64,000 bases of DNA from Paragordius varius (lineage: Eukaryota; Nematomorpha). The notes beneath the pieces were generated by a model. The model was not told the origin of the DNA, ran no database searches, and saw only the letters and a list, made by a program, of their open reading frames with translations. The translations under genes were made by a program, and so were the position numbers. Every line of letters begins with the position of its first letter. Position 1 is the stretch's first letter. The DNA lies in NCBI GenBank assembly GCA_964247055.1, contig OZ176054.1, positions 7,998,001-8,062,000 on the forward strand, given 5' to 3'. This document shows, piece by piece, positions 1-13,402 of this stretch.

Positions 1-458
1 ACATTTACCACCCTTCAATATCTTCAATAATTACACCACTAAGGCAAATCCTGAAGATAGTGTTTCAATGTTAAAATACAATCGACCAAACGCCGATAGT
101 AAAAAAGAAAAAAATTATTCCAACACCAATAAATCACATTTTTTTGTTCAAAATAATTCAGTCGCCAATGACACTCATCTTCTCGAAAAAGATGTTACAG
201 GTAAATAATACTAGTAAATTTAATTATTAACTCATACTTGTAATTTAATAACCAACAATTTAAAAATTTGTGTTTATATTCATCAATTAGAGACTTAATT
301 TTACGTATACTTATATGATTAAAGTTAGGAAATTAAATTTTTTAAATGTTTGTTAGATGTTTCGGTTTCCCATGAATCTGCCGTCGAAGCCGATGAATAT
401 TTTGACGTTAATGGAATCGATATTGAAACTGATTATAAAAGTATTTATTATTAAATTT

Positions 459-523
<65 letters not shown>

Positions 524-1674
524 AAAATTTAACTCAGAACTTTTTTTACCCATATATTGGAGAGCTGTAATCATAATTTTCATTGTTATATAAATTACTA
601 AAATTACTCATAATAATTTATACAGTAAAATTGAAATTATACATTCAATACTTAAAAACTAACAATTATTTTTAGGGCAACCATATTTTTGATTTGTTAA
701 ATATAACTCATCGTTTTTGGGGTGCAAAATGAGGAATAGAGATAAAAATTGTTAATACATTTTATTATATCTTTCAAAATCGTAATCATATAGTTAATGT
801 AGGATAAATCAAGGTTTAAAAAAATATTTTTCTTTTAGTTATAACATTTTGTCTTCAAAATTTTATTTTTTACTATAATTAGAATATTCTACCACTAATT
901 ATAAATATATTTGTTTTACCCCTATATTTTAGAATCATTGACAACTAGCAAAAACGCGTCAAGTAACTTGAAATACCTGGAAGCATTGTTGTATGAGGTA
1001 GAAAAAAGTCCTCGTAAAACTGCAATCTTATCTTCGAATGAACAAAACAGAAACGAAAAGTTAGATAAAAATGATCAATTTTCACTTCATCAAAACAAAT
1101 TTACAATGGATCAAGTAATAAAATTTTTTATAAATTGTTGGCCAGTTATCAAAATTCAATGTGTTTTAAGAAATTTAATATCTATTTTAATGTTTTGCTC
1201 CAATAAAATACATGTTTTAGAATAATGTGTGCTTTTTTTGTATATTTACAGGATCTTTTTTCACATTTCTGGAAAACGATTTGCGATTTATTCGAGAATG
1301 CACCAAACCAAGAGCAACTCTTACACTCGGCCGCCACAGTAGGAACATTATTACTCAATATTGGTATAACTTTCTGTTTTATGCACTATAATTTTTTAAA
1401 TAACTACTCCTTTTTACATATATAATATAAAATAATAGGAGAATCCTCATTACATCAAAGCCATACTACACCTGCTATAAAAGACGATGCCGCGCCTGAA
1501 GAAAAGTTAACCCTCAAAAAGGCTTCAAGCGTGGAAGAAAGAAAAACTGTAGGACAACATGACAACGACACATCACAATGGCACCTTGGGTTCAAACAAA
1601 TTTTAGCTTGCATACTAATGGAACCCATTTTATCGGAGTTTTTTGATCAAAAATATCAAATTGTAAAAAGTTAA
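1..1674 (+). CDS. C-terminal exons of a possible TBC1D8/9-like protein (5' end outside window)
   Basis: Five exons join in phase: 1-200, 357-440, 933-1114, 1252-1363 and 1439-1674 with stop TAA at 1672-1674. All borders are GT..AG and introns are 156, 492, 137 and 75 nt. The first two exons encode a polar, Asn/Ser-rich and acidic linker. The last two encode a helical segment ending with 'TLLLNIGESS', a charged linker, and then 'QWHLGFKQILACILMEP' with a final 'EFFDQK' stretch. That order (an LLLQIGE-like strand, then W..F.Q.LA..L.EP.L..FF near the C-terminus) resembles my memory of the C-terminal tail of TBC1D8/TBC1D9 Rab GTPase-activating proteins. The GRAM, TBC and EF-hand parts would lie upstream of the window, so the family cannot be confirmed. 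The exon chain itself is well supported by phase; the family name is tentative. Confidence 0.45.
461..522. repeat. (AT)n microsatellite
   Basis: An almost pure AT dinucleotide tract of about 60 bp with one AT to GT interruption, inside the 492-nt intron of the first gene. Confidence 0.9.
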
Positions 1675-4199
1675 CCATTTCTTTGAAATTGGTATGTGCA
1701 ACAATATATTTCTCAGTACATTGGGTAAAAAGGTGCTGCTCAATTTTTATTCCTTAAAAACAGTAAGATAATTGATATTTTGATATGGAAAAATATACGT
1801 AATACAAAATTTATTTACAACATATTGGTATATTTACAACTTTTACACTTATTTATACAAATGTATAACACACCCCCATAATAAATATTTAACAGTAATG
1901 TTGTTGACTTTTGAGATTATTGGTTTGTGTGATGAGAATGTTTGTTTTGCGATTTAATATCTAAAGATTGAATTAACGGAGTCAAAAAATCATATATTTG
2001 AGTACTGTATAATTTAGACATTAAAACAGTGCCTTAAAAAGGGTACAATGTGTTTCTATATTCTCATTTAATTAGTATAGTTAAAATTAAATTTATAGAG
2101 ACAAATGTAAATACTATTAAAGACAACCATACTTTTTTAAACCTTGATTTTTCCTACATAAAATATGTAGTTACAATTTTAATATATGTGTGCGAACAAT
2201 TTTATCTTTATTCTTTATTCAGCAACCCAAAAAGATACGTTATATTAAAAAATCAAAATTTTTTATTAAAATATTAATGTTTTAATTTTTAAATGTATGC
2301 TAATAGCAATTGTTACTGTAATATGGTAAAATATCTAATTTAGTTTTAAAGTTATATGGAGGTCTGTGGTTTATACCTTTTGTAAAAATATAAACGCATG
2401 TTTTATATATAAATTGGTACCAATTTACATATATTATAAATTAACAAATAGCCTTTTTTCTGAATCATTATTTTTAATAACGTACATGGCTAGATACTAA
2501 ACTCCATAGAACCAAGTCTAAAATACTGTATTTTAGTAGTTGATCGATGAAGGTCGAATAAACTTGCCAGATTAATTTCTTCTTATGTTATATTGGTTCT
2601 TTCAAATTATTATTTCTGTTTCCATTTAAAGAGTTTTCGATATATGTAAAGATATCTTTAGAAGGAGTCTATTTTATCCACTTGGTATCAAAATAATTTC
2701 GGGAACTAGCTATTAAGCTCAGTGAATAAGCATAAAAACCATTTGGAAAACACTCAGGGTTTTCGGAGGACCATTTTAATTATTTAAAATATCTCTTTTA
2801 AAATTCAAAAAGGATTAACCATATATTTCCAATTTCATAATTTTAGCAGATGTCAAAACATAGCGTATAAGGAATCAGAGAAAACTTTAATTTGATTAGG
2901 TATAATACTGTTTAGCCCTAAAAATTATCTAAGAATGGTTCAAAATTGCAAGTATTTAACTAAATTGAAAATGTATAAAAATCACGAGTTTTCAATAATA
3001 TGAAACTACTTAAATGAATCCTTTTTTTCAGCTCATTACCCGAATTGGATTAATCTAAATTATAACAACAATATTCCTTCCAAATATTCAAAATCTGTTG
3101 ATGGCATATATTTAAAGTTTATAATAATATGTGAAAATCGATTCCCTGGAAAACATTTTCAAATAACTTTTTGATAGTAAGGGGGATGGTAAGGTCAATG
3201 TTAAACCGATAAATAATGGCTAATAAATCTAGCAAATATCTTATCATTCGGCCTCGAATTAATCCCTTATTAAAATCCAACATTATATATACAAATGTAT
3301 ATGCTTCATATTTGGGTAAACCTGTTCAGATTTCTTAACCAAAAATTAATTATTAGCGCGAAAGAAATTATTATATAGCAAATATTTGCCTATACTTCAA
3401 ACATGACAGCATTGATAAACCTTAAAAATGTAAAAAATGGAGGGTTTTTTATACATACATTTAAATCAGATGCAACATAAATATAATGATCAATAAAAAA
3501 TCTGTTTAAATTTTCATATGTATGCTACCTAGATGATTTGTTCATATATGTCATTCCATTATCGGAATCTTCAGAATCTGTTAAATTAAATAAAAACCAA
3601 TTAAATTATAAGAATATTGTTTATGATAGGTGTTTTACAATATATTTAATAAAATTAAAATGTATTATACATCTTGATATTAGTTAAGTAGATGTGTTTG
3701 TAACATCTATAAGAATTAAGGAAATATTGAATATGCTCATAAATGCAGTCATAAGGTCATAATCAGTTTTATATAGATAACGAAGATATATGTTATGATT
3801 TATTACAATCAGTTTTAATGTTGGATGTTATTGACTATTAACTTAATAAAAAAATTCACATAAGAAATAAAAAATTCAATTATTTTATATCATGTAAACA
3901 TATATGCTAAAATGTTTTTGAATGGATCATTCTTAACGGAGGTCAGTCACAGTCATAAACTCATTCATAACTGTTGAGATTCAAGACTATTTGATTTAAT
4001 GAGTTATTATTATTTTAACATTGTACAATAAATAAAAATCAAATTAACATATTTCAATGATGTTTTATGTTCATGAGAAATGATTAAAAAACTTAAATTT
4101 ATGTGTTTTTTAACACTTCTCTCAAATATTTTATAATAAAGGCCCAAAGTGTAACAAAAAAGGTAATTTTAGGCCCTAAATTAAATTCAATCCTCATAT
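1675..4199. other. AT-rich spacer between two genes
   Basis: No supportable coding exon. The stretch lies between the 3' end of a plus-strand gene and the 3' end of the minus-strand NEMP gene, so it should hold two 3' UTRs and polyadenylation sites. Around 2120-2165 there is a fragment containing 'gacaaccatactttttt' that recurs in the inverted-repeat element at 61586-61856, so part of the spacer is old repeat. The 75-codon open frame at 2050-2277 is low-complexity and overlaps this repeat. Confidence 0.6.
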
Positions 4200-6740
4200 T
4201 CAAGAATTGAAATAATGGATACCTTCCAGACCATATGGTTGGAACAATTTAGATTTGGGTTGGTTTATATATTTTTGACTAGGTCGATTACCCCGATAAT
4301 CCCCATTGATAGTTTTATTGGCGAATATTTTATAATCCTTATTGATATTCCCATTGTAGGTAAATGTTAAATTATTTTTCCTATTATATGAATATAATAA
4401 CATAAATACTTATTGTGTTTTATTGAGTTCAATTCTTCATCTGAAGATATTTCATCTTCAGAAAAGTTCGAGTTAAAATTTTCAGGTTTCTTAATCTGTT
4501 TATCAAATAAATCAGATTCCCAAGCACCATATTCATCGTTTGTTATATGATCGGCATCTCCTTCAATAAATGCCAAAAATCTAATTAATAAATAAATATA
4601 TGTATCTTCAATATATTGATATATTAACGGCAAATATAATTTAATATAGGGTAATTATAAATCAAAATTGTATAAAATAAAAAACCTATTATAACTATGC
4701 ATTTTATGATCAAATTTTTTAAAACGGTTAATGGTAAAACATAATATAGATTTTCAATGGCAGTTTTAAAATGATTTTTGCGAAATTGTTATAGAATTGA
4801 AGGAATAACATAAATTTTTAAACTTAGAAAGGGCTCATGTTAAATATCATGTTTTTTTTATAATATAAGATAAATTACTCAATTTGTTAAATTTTAAAAT
4901 GTTGCTAGGCATAACTCCAAGATATCTTTATCAAAAAATGTCTGTTATAATTATGTGTGTACTTCAAAGGTTCTTTAAGTTTTTTTGCAACTTGCCACGG
5001 ACTACGTTGATAATTGGTTGTACAATAATCTCGAAGTTCTTTCAACTGTTTTTCCGTTTCTACCCGTCCTTGATCAATATATTCTTCTTCTGTTAACAAT
5101 TTTATGTGAGGGGGAAACTTTTTTCGGCTAGTAAATAATATGAATAAAATATATCAACCACCACAAAGCTAATGAATCAATATGTAATAAAAATCCAAGT
5201 TCTTAACTCTGGATACTATGAAAAAAAATAACACTATATTATATAATGTATCATCATAATACCCTTAATGCAAAAAATTCGTTTGGAAGAATAAAGCTAT
5301 AATGAAAAATATTTTCATCAAAAAAACGTTATATTATGTATATATATATAAGAGCATACTAAAATAATTTCAACGTTTCACCGCCCTTGTAAAGCGGATT
5401 AAAACGAGATCGCCATCGTGCCAAATTATCTAGGGTTATGAGTAGAAGAGGAATGATTATGCTTGTTTGAGCGTTATTACGAAAAGCATAGGCTAGGCCA
5501 CACAGTGATATTAAACGAATACCCCATTTTATTAGTGTGATAGATTTAATATCTTGAGGCGGTCCGCGCCAATAACAAATGGCAAAACTAATGAAACTAA
5601 CAAGTCCTATGTATGCAGCAACTCCCAACGGGTATGCCGTTATAATTTGACGTATGTTTTGCAAAATATGTTGTAAAAAATAAATTCCAAATGACCAGCC
5701 CCCGGCTAATATAAGGTACGTGGCTGTTTTACGCTATCAAAATAAAAAACTCTAATTTACAAAGAAAACGTTAAAAATGAATAAAAATCAGTTATAAATA
5801 AAATTAAATTAAGTAAAGGATTAATGCACAACTAGGCAATTTTTCTCTCATTATAGCTCAAGTGTTAAATCGTTCGTAAAGTTTGATACATTTTAAGTCC
5901 ATACACTTAAAAAAAGGAAATAAAGAGAGTCAAAACTGTATAATTTTTATATTAAGTTTTAATATAGTTATGCGCGTATAATAGAATATTGATAAGGTTA
6001 AAAAATTTAGTATGCTATAAGTTTAATTTATTTATATTGGTATTGTCGATAAATTCAAAACACTTTTAAGTTGAGGAAAAAAATATTTTGATTTTAATTT
6101 ACTTGTGGTATGAGTCGGCTCAAAATATATATTATAACAAGTATAGATGCAATATTTCCAAAAGATATCCCTGACATGTAGTAAAAACTTTCATTTCTAA
6201 ATTTATATAAGCTTTTACCTGGCTAAATGCGGAGCAAAAATATATAAGAGTATTGATATTAATGCCAGAGCCACTTTATTTTTATTGTAAATTTCAAAAT
6301 TAAATTTTATGGTATATGGATCTTTAGTATATATTCCAACGCAAGATAAATGAAAAGTATCCATAGAAATGGTGTTAAATCTCCATGGAAACAATTTAAA
6401 AAAATTTGATGCTTTATATTGATTGAGAAGGTCAGTTGAACTGTTACCCTTGTATATAACATAAGAGCTAGATTCATTAAAGTCCCATTGAAGCTAAATT
6501 TCAATGAAAAAATACTTTGGGGCAACTCAACAGATATTTAACACGAAAGGGTTTTCCCGTATAACAAAAAATATCTAATTGAGAAACAATCTTTGACAAA
6601 AATGATTGACTCATTCCAGACTTTAACCAATATACTATATTATAATATAGATAATAACCTTTATTTAGATCATTTGTAAAAATTTGATCTATTAAAAAGG
6701 CAACGATAAAAATTTTAAACCACATCATGTTAAAAGGCAT
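4200..6740 (-). CDS. NEMP1: Nuclear envelope integral membrane protein (NEMP/TMEM194 family)
   Basis: Seven exons: 6740-6516, 6493-6219, 6196-6103, 5733-5360, 5127-4963, 4580-4410 and 4380-4200. They total 1485 nt, 494 aa. NEMP proteins sit in the inner nuclear membrane, stiffen the envelope and are needed in germ cells. Residues 1-22 look like a signal peptide. A lumenal part ends with 'CVGIYTKDPYT', the family's conserved C.G.YT..PY block. Several membrane spans follow, with 'LLYIFAPHLAR', 'FYYMSGISFGNIASI', 'GGWSFGIYFLQ' and 'ICYWRGPP', each matching the family pattern (APxLSR, FYYxxGxSxGxLAS, YRYGPP). After the spans comes 'LLTEEEYIDQGRVET' with 'ELRDYC', the diagnostic nucleoplasmic LTEEEY..QG.VET motif, and 'FLAFIEG'. 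Introns 1 and 2 are each 22 nt and intron 6 is 29 nt; without removing them the conserved frame is lost. The start is the first ATG ahead of the signal peptide. Highly confident family call. Confidence 0.92.
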
Positions 6741-6888
6741 GAGCTGTATCAGCCGTTAGATCAGCATTCTCATGTATAGTTTTGGGTATAGTGGTAAAAA
6801 AATAGGCGATAATGTTAACATCTTTGAAATTTCCAAAGTATGTATTTTTTGAAAATTAATATATAACACTGCGTTTACAAAAAAATAT
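6741..6888. promoter_or_regulatory. Presumed NEMP upstream region
   Basis: The short stretch between the NEMP start codon and the first foldback repeat must hold at least part of the NEMP promoter, which is read leftward. No specific motif could be recognised. Confidence 0.3.
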
Positions 6889-7940
6889 CATGATGAAATA
6901 AATATATTCTGATAGAAAAAATATAGGAATCTCATGGTACTTGTGGTTTTAGGGCTAATGTTTTAAGAAAGTTAACACAAGTTCTTCATATCAGAAAATG
7001 ACAAAAGCACATTTTTAATGAAAGTTAGATGCTTTCTTTGAAAAAACATCACTAAATTATCACTATCTATAAAAAGCAAAACAATATTTTTAAATCAAAA
7101 ATTTATGTGGTTTTTGCAAGTCCCATTTTTTGCTCTTCTAAAATGGGCTGGTTAGATTGCACGATAAATTTTAAATATATGTACAGTTTGATACCAATTA
7201 AAACGATTTTTAAACATTGCATTTTTTTCAAAAAAATATGCTACATACTTTATACTATTAGGCATTAAGGAAACGGGATATAAACGCTTTAAGACATACA
7301 ATTTTTCTAAATAATTATGAACATTTCATCGCATCAAATTTTAATTTAAAGCTTCTTTGCAATTAAATTTTGGTGAATCTTCGTAAAAAAACCTAAATTT
7401 TATTTAATATAATCTTGAAGATGAACGATTGTTTTAATCAAAATTCTGTGATAAAAATGTTAGAATAATCAAATCATATAGAAGTTATTATGTCTTAAAG
7501 CATTTACCATTTTATTATGTATTGAAATATAAAGTACCCTTTAAAAATTTGCAAAAATTAAATTTTTAATAAACTAATCATAAAAATATTTTTAGTTGTT
7601 ATCAAAATTTAGCATTTATTTAAAATTTTTATCGTGCAAAATCAGCATCTTCATGTTATCTTTAGGAAAACCAGCCCATTATATAAGAGCGGAAAAAATT
7701 TGGACTTTCGACCACAACAAAAAATTTTGTTTAAGAAATATGTTTTGATTTTTGGAGAGTTATGAGAACAAGTGATATTTTTGAAATGAAACATTTATAA
7801 TTCGCCAATATGCACAAATTTTGCCATCTGATACGGAGAACTTACCAAAAAAGTGTAAATAACTTTCCTAAAGCATATGAGAGCTTCAAAACCAAAAGCA
7901 CCGTAAAATTCCTAATTTTTCTCAGATTATATTTATTTCA
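6889..7940. repeat. Long foldback (inverted-repeat) element, family A copy 1
   Basis: The left arm ('tattctgatagaaaa', then a 'tggtttt' block near 6950) is mirrored on the right by 'caaaaccaaaagcacc' near 7890 followed by 'ctcagattatatttattt'. Inner mirrored blocks are 'aaaatgggctggtt' at 7140 and 'gcccattatataag' at 7676, and 'ttaaggaaacgg' near 7265 against 'aagcatttaccatttt' near 7499. The element is therefore a near-full-length palindrome of about 1 kb with no coding capacity. Related copies are at 46185-47226 and in 33.3-36.5 kb. Confidence 0.7.
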
Positions 7941-8225
7941 TTATAAATATTTTAATGACGCTCGCCGTACACTCTGTAATATTAGTCAGTTAAGTTTTAG
8001 TGCAGTAGTGTACTCCATTTTATAAATGGTGCGTGGCTATTATGTTCTTTTTGAGCTTTGATATATATTTTATTTTGAGTTATCAAACCTATTTTACTAA
8101 GCAAATCTTTTTAGGATGGTACTCTTTAGCCCTCTTTAATCTTAAAGTTGTGGAGAAGATAGGGATTACACAAAATCGGCAGGTAATAAATTTGTATATA
8201 TATATATACAGTCATGTATTTTTAT

Positions 8226-8392
8226 AAATGTCAAACATACGTTTTTAATTGATTTTACCTTGTTTTTAATTGTTATGATCTTTGATATGTCAACTTTCAA
8301 CATGCGCATTAAGCTTTAAAATAATAATAGCCTATTTATTGTAAACAAGTAAAAACAAAGTAAAATCAATTAAAAACGTATGTTTGACATTT
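8226..8392. mobile_element. MITE with perfect 33-bp terminal inverted repeats
   Basis: Positions 8226-8258 (starting 'aaatgtcaaacatacg') and 8360-8392 are exact reverse complements over 33 bp, separated by about 100 bp of unrelated AT-rich DNA. There is no open frame. The perfect match of the arms suggests a recent insertion compared with the other repeats here. Confidence 0.85.
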
Positions 8393-8529
8393 AAAAGATT
8401 CTTATGATGTTTTTGGATTTAATTTTACGTATGCTGTAAGAAAATTATAACCACTTTTATGAAAATTGCTATATATCGAAAATTCGAATTTGTAGATATT
8501 TCACTACGTCTAAGGGAGATATATAAATA

Positions 8530-9720
8530 TCTTAATGAAATATATATATTCTGATAGAAAAATGAATTATTATAACAATGCTTATGGTTTTGATTTTCAG
8601 CCCTTATGATTTAGAAAGGTTTTAACACTTTGTGGTATTGCATATTGAAAATGAATTTGCGCAGATTTTGTTAAATAAATTTCTTTGATCAAAACTAAAT
8701 TCTTCATCCCTAAAATGCCATCATATATAAACTTCATATTAATAACAGAACAATATTATGAAATATTGATTTTTAGAAGTGGACTCCAAAAGTCGCAATT
8801 TTTTGCCCTTTAAAACGGGCTTGTTTTCTTAGCACTTCACCATACCTTCTCACTTTTCTGTCCGCGATGAGATATTGGGGTAGTTTCTTATTCCAGATAT
8901 CAATCTTATAAATTAACTAATGCTTTATTTTTGTTAAAATTCAATTATCAAACACATGTATGTAAAAAGATCATATTTTTTACAGTTTTGTGGCTAGTCT
9001 AAAAATAGGACAACCCCAAAACACGATCGATATGAACAGCTGCTAATAAAATCATTATATATCAGCTTTTGCTGGTAAAATGTAGTATGAAAGCTTTTAA
9101 AGTTTAATATTTACATTAATAATAATATTCATTTATTTCCATGTTACATTAGCACAAAACATTAAAAAAATGGCGAAAGTTTTATATGAGGATTTTTTCA
9201 CAATTTTACACATTTTAAAATGTTTTGTATGCAATTAAAAGGCCAAACAGAGCATTCTTTTGAATTCTCCTCAATACCTTAAATATTTTTTATATTCGAA
9301 TTTCAAATTGCTGGGATAAAACTACCCCAAAAGATCATCGAGTGTTAACATTTGGAAACAACACATTCATTTCAGTCCTTCGATTCATGGGGCAGGCTAC
9401 CCCAGTCTGTTTAAAAATAAATACTATAAAAAATATTGAAATCGTAACTATGGCAAAAGTTTGCACTTTAAATTAATGAACCAGAATATAAAAGAAATCA
9501 TTCAAAAATACCAGATATAAGTTATTTTAAGATAACAATTTAGTCAACACAAGTGTGCATTAGCTAAGTTTTAAAAATAATACAAAATCCATTTTTCTGT
9601 TTCTATCACTGTTAGATGTGATTTAGATAAAAAATTAGCTTTATTATTAAAGAAACACGATATTTTATAAAAATTGTAAAATAAAAATGATTCATTATTA
9701 TTATATTCATGAATAATTTC
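8530..9720. repeat. Mosaic of foldback family A, spacer repeat I and MITE family B (reverse)
   Basis: 8530-8830 matches the left half of the foldback family ('tattctgatagaaa', 'aaaacgggcttgttt'). 8960-9180 matches a repeat ('gaacagctgctaataaaatc', 'cattagcac') seen also at 35.29-35.52, 53.22-53.52 and 63.06-63.37 kb. 9340-9720 carries family B in reverse: 'gtccttcgattcatgggg', then a 'ctaccccag' block, then 'ctgtttctatcactgttag'. No gene is visible. Confidence 0.6.
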
Positions 9721-12614
9721 AGCATATTTAAATGTTGGGCACACTAAAAAATTTTATCGCTCTGTCCCAAAAAAATAGCCGTATAAACACAAGAACTACA
9801 TAATTGAATCATTTTTTGAGATTGCTTATGCCTAAACAAAATTCCAGGGAGCCACATATAAAAATGTAATAAGTTGTAGACCCGTGATCTCATTATATGA
9901 ATGAGGAAATTATTAATTCCAGAAACTATTTAAAAATTGTGAGTGTCTTTCTTCTCTTTTGTAATAAAAATTTATTTGTTAAGTCCGACATTTTTGGGTG
10001 CAAGACATAAAAGTTTCGGAACTTTTATAAGTTTGCACAAAAGCTAAAAATATTTTATTAGGCTCTGCAAGACCCAAAAATATAACCGTCATTATTTCCA
10101 AGTAATTTTGTCGAAATACCATTTTTAACGCAACACAAAGAAAACATAATTTGAAATAGGTAATAATAATAAAATGACTCAAAAGTTATGTATAATATCC
10201 TTGTCTACGTTTTTTTTTCATATATACAACTTTATAAAGTAATATTATAATTATGCTATGTAATTTAAAAAATAATTATGAATCATCACAAATATTTTAT
10301 GGTACTGAATAATTCAATAACAAACATTTCCCAAGTATTATTACTACTTTTAAAATGATGGCATTGTCTACACCTAGGTTATAAAAATTTATTTTACAAT
10401 TTAATTTACACAAAGATGCTAAATTTTAACATTAGTTATATTGTGCCAATTAAAAAAATTGAATGATGGATGGTATATCTTTAAAATTTAAACTCTTTAA
10501 CTAAGTAAGTACAACAACAATAATAAATATTTTGCAAAACTCATTAGGGTCATTGTATTATAAATTATCTGCAAACCCAAATTTTATTAATCTGTTTCGT
10601 TGTTTAACGATAATATACTGCGAGAATTTAGCCTGCGGTAAATTGATCGAAAGGCACAGATGGATGAACGGAATTCGTTTCAATTTTCTACATTCTTATA
10701 AAATCAACGCATTTTTAACTCACATTTAAAATGAATTCTAAATTTAGTTAAAATTACAGAAATTGTAGTTAATTATTTATCCAGGAATAACATTTTAACT
10801 CAGTTTCTCTCGTTTGAAAAAGGTTATTTAGATTAATTGGTCATATATAGTATATATACGGGCATTTTCTTAATAGGATCGACAAAATTAATATTTTTAT
10901 TTTTCTGACTGTCAAAATAAATATAGGGAGCCGTAATTTTAACTTTAACTAAACCAAATTATTTTTTAGGGTGGTTTAAACTTTTATAAGTCTTTGATAT
11001 ATAGAGTTATATTACACTAGACAACAAATTTTAACTTTTTTTAACTGCCATTCTTGTAAATTTAAAATTTATTTCATTAAAGTACATAATTAGTATATCT
11101 GAAAAGAAAATTGGTCTAGCATGGAAGAATTTTTTTTTAGAGTTTATCGATAATTTTTGGCCCCAATTTAACATTAAACTCGAAATTTGGAAAATTTAGA
11201 GTTTTTGATATGAAGCCATGTATTTTATATCATTCGAAAGAGCGCAAAAAACTGCATCTTTTAAATGGTAGTAAGTCATTTAAATCAATCGGATGTCAAA
11301 GTTATTTGGATTTAAATGGTCGAAATTTTCAGTCCTTAAATAAGTCAGGAATTTTCACAGACAAACTAGTTTGAAAATCATATAAATTATTTTAATATAG
11401 TTATTAGGGTTATATTAATATTTAATTTTAAAAAAATGTTTGAAAAAGCTTTTGGTTCGCTTTTTTAATAAAAATTATTATTATCATAAATATTTTACCT
11501 AGTGGATACTAAAATGCATAGTTATAACTATAAATTTATTACATAATGGCTATAAAAGATCAAAAATACCTTAAACTTTGTTTTTATCTTTAAAATTTCG
11601 AAATTATCAGCCCTGTAAAGAAAATAAATTAATATTGATGAGATGGTAATTTTTAAAAAACAAAAAACTTAAAAATGGCTGTTTTGAGTGACATAAAAGC
11701 AATAATAAAATGTTTTAATCAAAAAAACTTTCTTGTGTTATTTTTTTTGGACATTCATCACCATCTAAACAAAGTTTGAGCTATTTTCATCCATTAGTTT
11801 TAAAAATATAATAATTAAAAAAAATGCTCTCGTTTCGCGCGTTTGTCGCTCTTTGTGTCCAATATTAACTGTCGATGTAATACATATTAGTATGCATTTT
11901 ATAGAGTTTTTATTACTCTTTCGAATGATATATTACAAATGGGCATTACTTGTATATTTTCAAAGAAAAATATTTTTTAGTAAAATTTTGATAGAGAGGG
12001 CGCATAATCAAAAAAATCAAATTATACAAAATTCTTCCAACGAGTTATAATTTTTATTTCAGATTTACTGCTAAAATGATACTAAATATCAGAAAATTCC
12101 AAAAACTCGAATGGCAGAAAAATTTATTGTCCAGTGTTATTATCAAAAAAACATACAAAAAGTCCACTACGGAAGTTTAAAACTCTCTACAAGTTAAGTA
12201 TAAAAATAATTTTTAACAATTCAAATTCACCCTTGAATAATTCAAGAACACCCTAAAAAACTGTGTTTTCGGGCTAATATAACCCACCATTGATATGAAA
12301 TATATTTTCACGACATAGTTTATTATTTTTTCAGAATTATATTAAATTTAAACAGAATTTCATTTTTTTAAATTATATAAAATAAAGGTAATTTTTAATC
12401 TTAAAAAAACACACAATTTTTAGGGTGAATATACATTGTTCGAGGGGGAAGTTGAATTGTTCAAGGATGAATTTGAATCGTTCAAGGGTAAATTTGAACT
12501 AGTATATATTAATTAAAAAAATCTTCTTCTGAGAATAATATCTGGACTCTTTTAAATGCAGTTAAAATAAAAGTTTGTAAAAAACTATTATAAAATATAA
12601 TAGACATTTTTAGG
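9721..12614. other. AT-rich spacer, no gene supported
   Basis: No exon chain could be built. The open frame near 10532-10729 is locally richer in GC but has no recognisable protein and no matching splice partners. From about 12220 to 12501 there are blocks such as 'gaataattcaag' and 'ttgaattgttcaagg' that look like a diverged copy of the TTCAAG-array foldback element at 25448-26083. Confidence 0.5.
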
Positions 12615-13023
12615 GATTATAAGAACGGAACCGTTTTTGTGGAGCATATTATTTTAAACAAAAACAATGTCAACTGTACCCTCGCCAAAATTATATTGGA
12701 TGAAGTGGTGTTGGAGCGGGATCGGAAACGGAGCTAGATTCAAAAGCAATGTTTTTTTAATTATAATCCCTGAACTTTTTAATCAAAACTATAAATTTAA
12801 ATTATTTTATAGAAAATATTACATATTTAAAATTATAATTTCTATAATAATCGAATATTCTCGTATTTAAGCGATTATCAGGGGTTCTGTAAAATCTCAG
12901 GATTTAAGTAAAGAATTATTCTATATTGGGCCTGCCACTGTTTCTCAAAACTTTTTTCATAAATCCAAAAAACTTGGTATTTTTGCAAAAGCAAAAACCA
13001 AAGCCCACATTTACGTTACATAA
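12615..13023 (+). pseudogene. Two open coding-like segments, possible gene remnant
   Basis: 12615-12737 translates to a 40-residue segment containing 'GTVFVEHIILNKNN' and 'TLAKIILDEVVLERD' before a stop. 12871-13023 translates to 50 residues containing 'GPATVSQNFFHKSKK' and ending 'KAHIYVT' before TAA. Both have codon content richer than the surroundings, and both are preceded by an AG (TTTTAG before the first, TTTAAG before the second). However, no donor in the first segment gives the phase that the second needs, and no upstream exon was found. This could be a decayed gene copy or a real gene whose exons I failed to join. No family was recognised. Confidence 0.25.
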
Positions 13024-13402
13024 ACCGTCGGCATTTACAAAAAAAGGTTAAATGTTTAATTAAATAATATATATTTTCATTGATAAAAATGGTTTAATAA
13101 TTTTTAACATTAGGTTATTTTTTATGGTTTTTGTTATATCAATATAATATGGTAAACAGTATAAAAAACCAATACTAATATGCCTATAAATTGAATTTTT
13201 AATAAAAAGAAACATCCATTGAGAGTAATTTGTACCAATTAATTCATCCTCTTCCCAAAATTATAAATTTATTTCCGAGATTTTGCAAAAAATATGATAA
13301 TAGTTTATAAACTAGAACCCAATTTACATCTGTATATCTAATTATAATTAGGAAATAATTTCTCTGAAATAAAATCCGCGTATGAATCAGAAAAAATCCC
13401 TT

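Noticed and set aside
2050-2277. 75-codon open frame on the plus strand
   Set aside because: Low-complexity, hydrophobic translation of AT-rich DNA overlapping a repeat fragment; no splice partners and no family.
7810-8227. Two adjacent plus-strand open frames
   Set aside because: They lie within the arm and flank of foldback family A and run into the 8226-8392 MITE; translation has no protein character.
10532-10729. Open frame with higher GC ('CENLACGKLIERHRWMNG')
   Set aside because: Looks protein-like over about 40 residues, but no homologue was recognised, there are no in-phase neighbours, and the other strand is equally unconvincing. Left as unexplained.
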